Positions 24,372 through 36,548 of a DNA stretch of 64,000 bases are shown in pieces (within the stretch, counting starts at the first letter, position 1; each line of letters starts with the position of its first letter). Below the pieces are notes generated by a model. It searched no databases. It was not told where the DNA came from and saw only the letters and a program-made list of their open reading frames with translations. Position numbers and translations under genes: made by a program. This DNA is from Cymodocea nodosa (taxonomy: Eukaryota > Streptophyta > Magnoliopsida > Alismatales > Cymodoceaceae), in NCBI GenBank assembly GCA_036874045.1, contig CM072343.1:578001-642000 (forward strand), given 5' to 3'.

Positions 24372-27181
24372 ATGAAGATGTCGGAATTACTGGTGGATGG
24401 GGAAAGGGAGATGAAGCCCTTGATGCTCATGGCAGGGCTTGCTCTTTCTTTATCTGTTGCTGGGTATGTTTTCTCTCAAATCCGGTCCCGGCAGCCTGCC
24501 ACCGACTGTTGCCGTAGTTTGGCTTTCGCTTCAGGTGGTTCTCTTCACCTTCATTTATTGATATGTTTACGATGGTGTTGGTGTTCGTGAGTTCTTCAGT
24601 TTCTGGAATTTTCATATCACAGATGAGTCTCCAAGGGGAAGGGAGGGGTGTGTTGGGCTCAAGTATGAGCTTCACTTCATGAAACTTGTAAGTTCGAAAT
24701 CGGCTTTCTTTTACATCTATCTCCTCGACTGTGGAATTGTGGATTTTTGGTATTACTATTTTCCTCTCTTCTTTTCTGGAAGAGGTCAGCAGTCAGCTGT
24801 CAGCTGTGTTTTCTATTCCAAAGGAAAAAGAGCTATTTTCTCATTAAACTTATGGAATAAGTCCAGTCTTGCCAAACTCATCAACACACCAACATAGACT
24901 CATGCTATTTAATTATCATCAAGTATATTATTATCCCTTAGAGATTGGGTTTGGTGATCACAGGTTTTTTACAAGCTTGCACACGGGCAAAATTACTCCA
25001 TCATGAAGATTGCTTCTTTTCTGTTGTAATACACCATGCTTAACCAACAACAAGATAGCACGGTTGGTCATTCTCTCAATTATGAAAGATGAAATCTTGG
25101 ATTCAAACCTAAGTAAAAACACAGCCATTATCAAAAAATATACCATGATTATCAATTAAGTGTTGATTTTTTAATCAATGAATCAATTTTATGCAATGTT
25201 CAGAGTTGCCAATGACATTTGTTGGAGTTGTCTTTTAGACTTAAGTGTGATATCTCTCTTTTCTTGTCTGATTTGTACAGGAAGGAAATTCACCTAAGTT
25301 CTCAGGTAATAAGGTTACTCTTCTTCCTAATTCAGATAGCAGGCCCTCTCAAACAAGTACAAATGTAGAGGATGAAGATGACCCAGGGTTCAATATGCTT
25401 GCGCATGAGGAGTTTCAAATGAGAGAAAAGGAACCGGTTCCTGAAGTTTCTCATGCTTCAACTCCAACGACGGAGAACAATGATAACTCAGAAATAGAGG
25501 AAGAGACAACCAACCTCAGGAAATTGGTCAAAGCACTGCAGGAGAGGGAGAGGAAACTTGAGCTCCAACTTCTTCACTATTATGGACGCAAAGAGCAAGA
25601 TGAGGTTGTAAAAGAGCTTGAAAGTCGTGTAAAGAAAAGCACCATGGAGGCTAAGCTTTTCACTTCAAGAATTGAATCCTTGCTGACTGAGAACCAGAGG
25701 CTTGAAGCCCAACTATCAGACCATTCAAGGGTAATGGCCGAGCTTGAGTCCACTGAAGGAAATATTAAGATTCTTAAGAGGAAACTAATTTCGGATGCTT
25801 CCCAGGAAGAGAAAATGATTGCACTTCAGGAGAGAACTGCAGCACTGAAAGATAATGAACATGTAGAAGGTAAGCACAGTGAGGGTATGGAAAAAAGCTT
25901 GAAGAGGCTGAGAGATTTGGAGCTTGATACTATAGATCTCCAAAAGGAGAATTTTAAGTTAGTTGAGGCAAACATGGAGCTCTCAAAGAAGTTAGAATCT
26001 AATCAGGTTGTCGGTTCTACTTTCATCCACACCTCAGAGGTATACTGCCATTAACATTTTGCAATGTTTTTTATATGAAAAAATTCATCAGAAAACAATC
26101 ATTGATTCATTGATACACATTTATTTATTATGAAGAAACTACTAGTACACAAACATCTGATCTTTGCAAAGTTGGGAATGATTTTCACATGGCAAATTTG
26201 CAGTTCATTGTCAAGTGACAGTTTTTCTTTAACCAGGTCAATGACGCATTTGGAAAAGATAACTACCTGATGAAAAGGACCGAGGAGTTATCCAAAGAGC
26301 TTGAGCAATTGCGGTTAGATCGAGGCAGTGATGTTGAGGAAGTGGCATATCTCAGAAGGATGAATGATAGCTTAAGATATGAGCTAAGGAACCACCAACC
26401 AACAGGAGGTAAAACAGTAGCAAGGGACGTAGGCAAGACTTTAAATCTCAGTTCAGAGGAGAAAGCCAAAGAGTTGATTGCTGAATACGCAGATATGGGG
26501 CACAACGAGAGGATTCTCTTGGACTTGGATTCAGACCATTGGTCTTCTTCTCAGGTATCAGCTATGACCGAGAAAGGAGACCCTGATGATTCCTTGACCA
26601 GCATAAAGAATAGCAGTAGTTCTAGCAAAATCAAGCTATTTAGAAAGCTCAAGAAGCTTGTCTTGGGAAAAGACACACCAAGCAAAAGATTCTCACCATC
26701 AGCTTCAACTCCTACCAGCTATCTCAATTCGAGGAGGATGTCATATTTTTCCAATTGTTCATTTGACAATGCTATGGAAAGTTGTTCTCACAATGGTTGT
26801 ATCAGTCCCTCTGTCCCAATTGATCATGCATCAGTAAAGCATATCAGGAGGAATGCTGAAATATCTTCTCAGGACCAGTGCAAGACATCCCGGAGGAAAG
26901 CTTCTTTGGATAACCAGAAGTTGAAAAAGTTAACAAGTGCAGAAGCAAGAGGAGCCAGAGTGGATCGCTGTAGAAGTGACTTGGGATCGATGGTTGCATA
27001 CAAGAGACTTGTCTTGGGAAAGCAGAATTTTGTCGATTCACCTGCCAGCAAACAGGTTGGTGATCATGAATCATTCGAATCTTCAGAGAAGTTGGAGCTA
27101 AAGAAATTTGCTGGCATTCTGAAGAGCAATCGTCTATCTCGGAGAACTCATAGGCCTTCAACGTCATACAACAATACATGA
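24372..27181 (+). CDS. Membrane-anchored coiled-coil protein, CHUP1/AR791-like
   Basis: Four exons: 24372-24534, 24623-24687, 25281-26039, 26237-27181; 643 aa, phases consistent. A hydrophobic segment at about residues 16-34 (LMLMAGLALSLSVAGYVF) looks like an N-terminal membrane anchor. Residues about 110-400 are strongly coiled-coil (LRKLVKALQERERKLELQL; LKRKLISDASQEEKM) and include EVAYLRRMNDSLRYELRNHQ, a block typical of CHUP1-related plant proteins. The C-terminus is Ser-rich and basic (KIKLFRKLKKLVLGK). It lacks the long C-terminal domain of CHUP1 itself, so it resembles the shorter AR791 group, annotated as actin-binding; that role is inferred from the family. An earlier in-frame ATG at 24336 exists. 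Exon 3 could instead end at 26006. Confidence 0.8.
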
Positions 27182-28336
27182 AGATTTTCACCGCCTAACC
27201 TGATGAGCAAGATGATATACAGGATAGAAGATTTTGATTTTCTGAAAGCATGACTCTGTATGTATAATTTAACTCTTGGGACACAGATGATTCCTATAAA
27301 CTGTTGTTTCCTTGCCACAAGTAAGTCCTCATGAGAGCAGATGCTTTCAATTCTAGGAGATCATCTATTTTTAAGGATCTAATCGAGGTCTTACTTAAAT
27401 ACCATCATTCCATTTGGCTGTTGAAATGCTTGTTGTAAAACCACTCCTCTCTTCATACATGGCCATAATCATCGAATCTATTTTTGCATGCATTCAAAGC
27501 TAAGATTTGTTTTCTTACATTGAAGTAGAATACCAATTATATTATCTTATTATTAGCTCTTTTGATACTTATTATTAACCTTTTTCCTTATTTGAACCTT
27601 TTACAATGAAAATGTTGCTACTCAAATTTGAACCCAAAATTTATTTATTTGGAATAGTCTAATATATCACTATTAGTTCTTAATTTTTTTTACAGTGATT
27701 GAATAATAATGTGTGTAATTTTGAATCCAGGTTATTTTCTTCTATGGTACTTACATGTTGAGGAAATATCACTAACAATTACCTTTTGATATTACTGGTA
27801 ATTTTTACGTTCATCAAAATTTGTATCTTAATAATATTACGTGTAATTCATGGATCAATTTTAGTCAATTAAACTGGAAATTCATGGATAAATTGTACCA
27901 TCTACTATTATTTCTAACATACTTAAAAAATCAAGGCACATTAAAATAAATTCAAATTTTTGTTATTTAATATTATTTTTATAATAATAATGATTTTTAC
28001 CTCATAGGTTCATAACTGATTTTTTTTTTTTTTATCAACCACTTTTTTTTTTTTTAAAAAAAGACATTACTTTTTTTTCAGATGTAAGTGATGAAAATAT
28101 TATTTATGTTTGAATGACATTGCAGGTAATAATACGTTCTTTAATTAAATTTTTTAAAAAGAAAAAACTAACTTGTCTCGTAAGAAAGAAGATTTCATCA
28201 ACGGCAACGAGCATATAAAAGCCTCCAAACCCCTACGGAGCCAGTACGAGTTCGGCATCACCGTTACGCTCCCCAAACCCTGGAACCAGGAGCGACAGAG
28301 CACTTCGTCCCCTTTTTCTCCTCCGATCTGTAGGAA
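27182..28336. other. AT-rich intergenic spacer
   Basis: This holds the 3' UTR of the coiled-coil gene and the promoter of the thioredoxin gene. It is AT-rich with several poly-T runs near 28020-28080. No gene, element or clear regulatory motif was recognised. Confidence 0.6.
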
Positions 28337-30071
28337 ATGGGATCATCGGTGGACGGTCGGAGTCGTGGACGCGGTAGTAATGGTGGTGGATCTGTCGTCG
28401 TCTGTCACAACGTCGACGATTGGAAGAACAACCTCGCCGCCGGAGTCGAATCTAAGAAACTGGTATTGTTTGTGATCTGTCGTCGTCTGTCTCTTTTTCT
28501 TATCGGTGTCTGGATATCGCGACGTGATTTGGTCTGTCACATACACCTTCTAATACCGAGTTACGACGTGAATTGCGAGGATTTGGATCAGTCGTATGTT
28601 AGAGGTTTGCGAGAAAGAATAATATGTTTGCTCTCGCTTCTCGTAGTTGAGACGTCCAATATCAGATGCATGTTTGATAGAATGAAGTCCAAAGCAGGCG
28701 CTTATTGTTTTCAGCAAAAAAAAGAGACAGACGACGAAATTAAGATTTCGGGAGGAGAGGAATGCGTTTGGGAGGAGATCGCCGATGAAATGTTCGGGAA
28801 AATAACCAACTTAGACAACTAACTTTTCGAACTGTTGTAGGTTCTGGATGTAGACGTAATTTAAAGACATCGTTAGATTTCTCCGAATGATGGCATATCA
28901 TCCTAAGAAATTCTCTTGTATGATATATGATGCTATAATGTTTTCGACGTCGAAGCAAGGCTTTTATTGTGCAAATATTATATTACAACTAGGGTTTTCT
29001 GTGAAATTCTTTGAGAAGATGATTTTCATTTATTAGCTCTTTAACTTATTAAAATATAGCTTTTCTTTATGCTCGAGAATTACTATCATATGAACCATCC
29101 GAATGCTTGATTTCATTGTTTTCTTTTGCAAAATGATATATAAAACAAAGTAATCAATCGATAAGGCTATAGTGTAATGCTCTGGTTCTTATTCATGGAG
29201 CTTTCGTTTATGGTTTGGAATGCAAGTATTCTACTTCCGGCTGCTCTATTTTACTTCCGGAGATTTTGTTTATGGTTGTGAGTCATCATGCTTAACTCGA
29301 CCATCTGGATGTTTTGTTTCCTTTCTTGGTTTCTCACGAGAAGTGAATGCAGGAAAACATGATCGATTCATGAATTTCTTTCTTAGATCCTTTCATTTTG
29401 ATTGTATGTTTATAATTGTGCTAGGACTTTTGAGACAATTTGGTTGTGACAAACATTTTGGAATCTTTTTCTCTGTTTGGATGATTTTGACTTTAATCAC
29501 AGGTGGTTGTGGATTTTACTGCATCTTGGTGCGGACCTTGTAGAATGATGACCCCTGTTCTTGTTGAATGGGCTAAGAAGTATGATGATGTCTTGTTTCT
29601 GAAGGTTGATGTCGATGAGCTAAAGGTGAGGAGTTCAATACTTATTTTGCACCATATTATTTATGGTTTGTCAGCCTAAAGCTTTTAGCAATCAGAAACT
29701 AAGAAACAAGTTGAGACCCATTTTCTAAAGCATTAGGAATGGATTTCTCCCCCAGTTATGTTGAGATGCATGTACTGTTTTACTAAGAATTTATTGTTTT
29801 TCGGTCTAAAACTTTTAGCAACCAGAAACTAAGAAACCAGTTGAGACCCATTTTCTAAGAAAAAAGCATTAGGAATGGATCTCTCCCACACATATGCTAA
29901 GAATTTATTATGTTGCAGCAAGTTTCCGAGGAATGGGAAGTGGAGGCTATGCCGACATTTGTGTTCTTGAAAGAAGGCAAGACAATTGACAGAATGGTAG
30001 GAGCTAGAAAGGAAGAGCTGCACAACAAGATACTTCAGCACAAGGCGGGTGCTGCTACTGCCACTATATAA
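28337..30071 (+). CDS. TRXH: Thioredoxin h-type
   Basis: Three exons: 28337-28462, 29503-29625, 29919-30071; 133 aa. A disulfide reductase of the cytosolic h class. The active site W51-C-G-P-C55 sits in [18 protein letters not shown]; the cis-proline is in [10 protein letters not shown] (about residue 95). The N-terminal extension ([13 protein letters not shown]) has Gly at position 2 and Ser at 3-4, a possible N-myristoylation context as reported for some h-type members, but this is only a pattern. The three-exon structure is typical of plant TRX h genes. Intron 2 contains a tandem duplication that reaches the exon 3 acceptor. The family is normally reduced by NADPH-thioredoxin reductase. 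Confidence 0.93.
29665..29918. repeat. Tandem duplication in thioredoxin intron 2 reaching the 3' splice site
   Basis: Two units with period about 130 bp (29665-29794 and 29795-29918). Shared landmarks are CTTTTAGCAA.CAGAAACTAA, GTTGAGACCCATTTTCTAA, GCATTAGGAATGGAT and CTAAGAATTTATT. The second unit ends at the functional acceptor (ATGTTGCAG); the equivalent point of the first reads GTTTTTCGG. Confidence 0.85.
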
Positions 30072-30400
30072 AATCTAAGCATTTATAGGAACCTGGTTTT
30101 TAACATGAGAACTTTGTTAGCATTGAGCTTGATCTGCATATAGATTGCATGTTTATGGTTTTGCTATATGAACAACTCTTTAAACATGTAAAGTTTGTAA
30201 ATCATGCTCAAAGGAATGGTATTCTTTTCTTGCATCGAAATTGTATTTTTTTTTGTAGATTGTTGGTCAGATACTGGTCGAATGCTGGTTGTGTGGTGTC
30301 ATTTGAAAGGAATAGTTGTTCGGATAGTTGTATATGATTAGTAGAAAGAGATGTAGTTTCTCTAGCATTATGCTCATAATATATATATATATATATACAT

Positions 30401-30435
<35 letters not shown>

Positions 30436-31299
30436 TTTGAGTTTATATCAAAGAAGTGTTTTAAACCTTTCATTTATTTTCTTGTCAATTGATTTTGAGT
30501 TCGAATTTCAATAAGTAGAAATGTTTTTGTTGAAGCAATCATTCCTTAAATGTAGAGATGATTGTATTTTAACATATACCCTATTTTTGGTAACATGGAT
30601 ATGAAAATGTTCTCTTTTAGTTTCCAATCACTACTAAGATGTGTTTCATATTTTGATTTTTTTCCAAATTTGTCGTTACTTATATTTATGAGGCATTTTC
30701 ATTTGAATATCAATATTTTGATAAAATTCGTATTCTACAATATTATTAGAATTTATATCTCAATAATATGATTTTTTTTGAAAGGCATGTTTTCGTACTT
30801 AATTTCTTAAAATTACTAATTTCTAGATTATAGTGTTACTATCTTTGTAAATTAGTATTACTAATTGAAATTTAGTTTGGCAATATATAATGTTGCCTTC
30901 CTTGCAATGCCACACCAATAGAAGAAACTAAAATAAGGTTGACCACTTATGAAAGTACAGGTTCCAAACAAGCAACACTTTTGAAACTAGAGGTTGAAGT
31001 TTAACATAAATATGGAACATGTTTCATGCTCGAATATTAACTAATGCCCTCGTATCACTAACTTGCAAGCAAGAAATCCCTATATATCAATGTCTCGACA
31101 AGTAATCACACGCACCTTGTGCAATTTATGCAGTTGCTTCTGACCAGAATGGAGTGTTGCAGTTCTCACATCATCCACTTGCCAAAAGCATGAGCAACTA
31201 GATCTTTAATTATTGCAGTAAATGAGGGAACCAATTCTGTAGATCGATACATGTAAATGGAAGAAGAGTGCTCCCTTGGGCCTTGGTATGTGGTGTTTA
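30072..31299. other. Convergent intergenic spacer with microsatellites
   Basis: This lies between the stops of the thioredoxin and beta-galactosidase genes, so it should hold both 3' UTRs. An (AT)n tract at 30378-30396 is followed by (GA)n at 30403-30430. No gene recognised. Confidence 0.7.
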
Positions 31300-34200
31300 T
31301 TATTCACAGATCACCTCGACTGCGAGCACCTTCATCTTACCAATACAAGGGTCTCCACCAAAGCTTTTGGAAGTTGCATACACTTCACACCATTGCCGAC
31401 CAATGCAATTCTGCATTTCATTGTCCAAGTTAAAATTCTACGGCTACCAGAAAAAACCAAATGAACTCTTTAAAAAGATGAACATGGTCATTCATGGAGT
31501 GGATTGGGATTTTCCGCCTCGACGACTAGAAAAAGGACACACAGAAAATTTACAATACAGCGAGTTACCTTCTGGAATGCGTCATAGGATTTGGGTGCAT
31601 GACAACTCCCCTCGGAGAAGCTTCCACACGTCCCTTGTGGAGTCCCAAAGCTTGCAAATTTTATTTTAGATATCTTCTGTCCAGACGCACATGATAAACT
31701 GGCCTTGGGTACTTCCCATTTTTCAAGCTTTCCATAATTAGTAATCTTAAGTAAAGGTTGCCTTTCAGAAACAACAGCACAAGTGCTCCCAGTCGTTCTC
31801 TTCACCAACGAGATTCCCTTTGGATCGCCACCCAATTCCTCAAACACAACCAGCAAGTTTCCATTGGGTTTAAGCCACGAGCGAGGAACGTGATACCTGG
31901 AGGTTGATCACATCACCCTCGTTCGGTTCAAAAATATATTCAAAATATATATTTTGAATTAAGTAGAAGATTTCTTACCATCTTTGAGAAGGCTGTCCAC
32001 AGTTGGTGCTGCATTTTTTCTCGTTGTAAGTTCCAGCATAATCACAGCCACCACAAGAGCCGTACGCTTTATTGGCAGCCCAATGTCGACCAATGCTCTG
32101 TCCGTTAATCCATATCTCCCCTTTCCCCATGCTCCCCATATCTAGAGCCAAAGGTTCTTCTCCACCTGGTGCGTCAAAGAAAGCCTAATATGGCCAAATG
32201 CGCATAGTGGTCAGTCATATAGATAGATGGGTGGTGACCAAATTTTTCTGAACCAAATTTGATCGACAGGCAAGAAGAAAGGTTTTAGTTCTATTACACA
32301 CCTTATACCATGTAAGACCCTGCTTTGGCCTAGTTTCATCCCATTCGATAGATTTACTTCCAACAAATGAATGGAGATTCAGAGCCTCACCTTTCAATCC
32401 AACCTGTACAATCAGCACTTTTCTTAAGTAGGATGAATTCAAGTACATAAGAAAGGAGACAGGTGTGTAAAGCGTATATTCCCAGACCGTGTAAGTCCAT
32501 TTCTGCGATGAAAGATCTCTTTTCCCTTCGTTGAGTCCTTTGAGAACCACAGGTCCAAGAACACCAGTATTCCACATCTCAAAATGCCTCCCAATATTCT
32601 ATTCCAAGGAAAATTATTGATGAGATCCGGTGTGGCACAAAACCCACAAATATACAAGATAGCAAACTAACCGGAAGGCCAACAGCAACACTTAGAATCG
32701 ATATCTCGTTGCTACCAGCTAACATCTTTGCAGGTCCGGTGTATGTTATCTTTGGATTATTGAAACTTCCATAAACAGATCCTGCTCCCACCACAAAGCA
32801 AAACAGCTGGTGAGCATAGGAAAATAAATGAAAAGTCTACATAATGGGCATGCAATCTACTTGAGAATTGAGCTTCAAGATACCTGCCAGTTTCCCATTT
32901 ACAAAAACGTGCATGGAATGACCAGCGGACATCACAGTTAGAATGGGGTAGTGGCCATTCTTCAAGAATGCTTCACCATGATCTATGTTTACACTGAAGA
33001 TAGAATTTTCATTCATCAATAGAAGCTGATAACAACTAAACATTTTTACTATTTTATAGGTCTATTGGTTTTTTCAAACCCAAATGAGTGAATGATCACT
33101 CACTTCGTTGTATACCACAGGTAGTCCGTGGAATCCCTTGTGGCACTAATCTGATCCAACAATCCATCCTTGGTAAATGATTTATCATTATAGGACTTAA
33201 CATCTTCACTATATGAAAGCCAAGAGAATCCACCAATGCTTTGCATCTTCATTTGTGGGATGTGACTGCCCACCTGAACAGGTTACCAATAAAAGATTAA
33301 GGTTGCAACTTGCAAAGCATTAAATAATCCTCAAATCAAAGTTGGGATTGATGTTCGGGGTGGGACGTCTTTCTGTCAGTCAAAAGGGGCACATAGAAAG
33401 AAAATCTAAATTAATGGGGGAAAGAAAAAAATAATGATGGTCAAAAAGCAATTCACAGAAATGTGGACCAAAAACCACCACAAAAGAAATGTAAGGAATA
33501 TTCACAAACACATGGAACTCATTCAGAAAGTTCCGTCTCACCCTAGCTGTGTTGAAGACTGTATTTATGCAGTCTGGGAGGATGCTGATGGACCAAGGAG
33601 GGAGATTTTTGTGCGTGCCACCAAACATGACTGTAGCATAAGATCTTGGGTCATAGTTGGCAAGGAAGGCAGCGCAGGCACCCGTCTTTGACCTAAACAC
33701 ATGAGACTGGAAAGCACAAGATGAGGGCTTAAGTGACCTTGAAACAGAGATTAAAACACAAAAAGCAAGTGTTTATGTAGTAGATTGCAGAACCTCTTGT
33801 CGTCTTCCCAGTGACTTCACTGTAGGATCACCAGCCACCAACGCAGGCTCACACATCTTGATTGCTTTGTGCAGGTCTCTCAAATGGCTCCATTTAGGGT
33901 CCCTCACAAGTCCTTCAAACAGTACAAAAAAGGGGAAGGAACAGGCACAGATCACTTTGTGTTGTTTCAGGTGATCCACAAAATTTCTCGCATAGATCGG
34001 GTACATCTTCAGGCCATCATTTCATTCTTTTAGCCATATGAACTTGTGTTCAATGTTGTCAGATGTACCAACGGTTAAAAGAAATGTTGTGATCACACAT
34101 CCTATAATTTTGATATATCGATTTAAAATCTATGACGATAAAAATTATATCGATGTCTTTCCTTTGTAAACATTTATTTTAAATGTAATTTTACTGTTAA

Positions 34201-36548
34201 CAAAAAAAGGATTTTAGATTTATGTAACCAACCTATGCAGTAAAATTATAACCCATGTTGTTGTATGTTATATTAGAAGGTAAGACGTCTAAATCAAATT
34301 TAATTATCTTTGTGTAAAGAAATCTCTTCCGTATGTACGCACGCGTCGCATAACAAATTATGTTATAGATTAACTATTCGTATAATTATTTTAAATTTTT
34401 AAGAAAAAAATAAAATATATTAGTGGCTTGCAGAACAAAAAAAAAAGAAAAAAAAAGGAGGCTCCTATGGTCAAGTACGTATTGATTTGATTTTTCTGAT
34501 TTAGGATTTTTTTTCTTTTTATACCAAATTCAAAGTTCAATATTACCATAGGCATAGGCATGACAACCAAAAGTACTGAAGTACATGCCTTATATTTTAG
34601 ATATATATAATGATAAAATTACATAAAAAATAAATATTTATTTATATCTGTTTTTCGTATTCAACGTACCGTATTCGTCGATAGGAGCGTCGTAATCGTA
34701 AGTGGTTGCTATGAACGGGCCGCCGGCCGTCCGGCCGAAGTTCGTACCGCCGTGGTACTGGAAAAGTTGGAACAGAGCATGTCAAAGCCCGAGACACCAG
34801 AGTAGAGGGAAGGAGGATTCAGATTTGAAGAAGAGGAGGAGGAAGGAGGAATTACCATGTAGTAATTGACGAAAGACCCTCCCTTCTGTATAAATCTAGC
34901 GACGGAGAATGCCAGGTCTTCGACGGGTCGCCGCGGCGTCGGACCTCCGAAGGCAGTGAACCTGAGAAGAGGAAAGTGTGGGTAAGGACGGCGGGTGGCC
35001 GAGCGTTGTCGCCGATGTGCAGAGGAGGGGAAAGGGGGGGGGGGGGGGACGTGTTTGGGTTTACCAGCCGGTCCAGGCTTCCGACCACATGGTTGGTTTG
35101 TAAGGCTTGTTCGGGGAGAAATAGTCGCAGTAGAAACCATTGCATGTGTTGATCTGGGTTTATGTAAACAAAAGCGAGATCTCAAACAGAGAAGCGAAGG
35201 GAATCCTCTGTTCAAATTCAGCAGAGGGAAGAAGAAACAGGTGGGTTACCACTGGGTCAGGGGCGTCGTCTTCCTTGCACATGAACCAGGGGACACCCGT
35301 GTGGAGACGAACCGCCATCAAAGCGGCCCAGTGAGCGTAAGACCGGGCCGGAGCACCGCCACGGTACTCCAGTGGTCCGTACTCGTTCTCGATCTGAACC
35401 AACGAAGACAAAGAATGTGAAGGTACTGATCATGTCCATTCTACAGTGAAAAAGCACCTACTTCCACCTGTGGACCATTAGATTTTAGGAAGACCAATGT
35501 TGAAGAAGCCAGTGTTGGTACCTGAGAGAGGATGATGGGTCCACCCTGAGAGTGGTACAGCCCTTCTGCTTTCATCATGGAGACGATCTTCTCTGTGAAT
35601 TTCTCCATGGCTGCCTGTTGACCAAACCATGTTTTCAGGGAAAAAGGATCGTATCCAAAGGTTGAAGAGTATTAAAAAGGATGTTTCTAACCTTGAAGGG
35701 TCCATTGTCTGTTCTAAAGCTGATACCAGGGACATACTTGAGCCAAACTGGGAATCCACTGTTGCATTAAGATCAGAACAATAAGAGAATTTTAACAAAA
35801 AAGAAGCAACTGAACCGATCGGTTTACTATGCAGGATCAACAAAGAATGGAATTTGCTGTGAATTGTATTGTTGTGTTCTTACCCGAAGTTCCATTCAGC
35901 GCAGGCATAGGGACCAATCCTAAGACTAACATAGAGACCAGCTTGCTTTACCAGCTTTATGAAGCGAACCAGATCAAATCTTCCCTCGAAATAGTACTGA
36001 AACCAACAGAATGCCCGTGGAACCCAATAAAAATGCCATGTAGTTGGGAAGAACAAAGAAGCAACTCTAATCATACCTTGCCAGGAGAAGGCTCGTGGCC
36101 GTTCCAGAAAACATAGGTCTGTATGACGTCCAAACCTCCATCCTTGGCCTTCTGAATGAGATCCGGCCACATCTGTTAAAAAAAAAAAAATCATCAGAGA
36201 AAGAAGACAACAACACATTTTGAGAAATTTTTCGTCGATAGAAACCAGAAGCTGGCGATGGTAGCCCATCACCAACGTTCACCTACTGAGCAAAAGAACC
36301 AAACGGAGACTACATAGATGGAACGACCGGCACACCTCAGGAACACTCCTCGGGTAGTGTATGGAACCAGAGATGAGGATTCTCCTCTTCCCATCGACGA
36401 CAACCGCCTTGTGGTCGTACGTGACCATGCTTGTGACCACTGTTGCCGACAACACCACCACCACCACCGGAAGCATGGAAGCCAGCAGCTTCCAACGGGA
36501 GGATGAGAAGCAGGCAGAGCCCATTGGCGTAAAAGGAGAGGAACCCAT
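31300..36548 (-). CDS. BGAL: Beta-galactosidase, GH35, with C-terminal SUEL lectin domain
   Basis: Nineteen exons on the minus strand: 36548-36336, 36172-36077, 35996-35884, 35758-35692, 35614-35522, 35393-35250, 35153-35065, 34961-34856, 34757-34670, 33912-33794, 33706-33542, 33273-33104, 32993-32884, 32781-32672, 32598-32488, 32403-32302, 32184-31979, 31896-31569, 31410-31300; 846 aa with all phases matching. It hydrolyses terminal beta-galactosyl residues of cell-wall polysaccharides or glycoproteins. A signal peptide (hydrophobic core about 22-38, [14 protein letters not shown]) points to the apoplast. Catalytic landmarks: IENEYG with the acid/base Glu198 and SEAWTGW with the nucleophile Glu267. 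GSIHYPRS and [13 protein letters not shown] are further family signatures. Residues about 768-845 form a Cys-rich SUEL/galactose-binding lectin domain ([32 protein letters not shown]). A second ATG lies 8 codons downstream. Confidence 0.96.

Noticed and set aside
31300-31410. Suspected frameshift in the last beta-galactosidase exon
   Set aside because: Careful re-reading gives an uninterrupted [19 protein letters not shown] ending with the expected stop; the suspicion came from a miscount.
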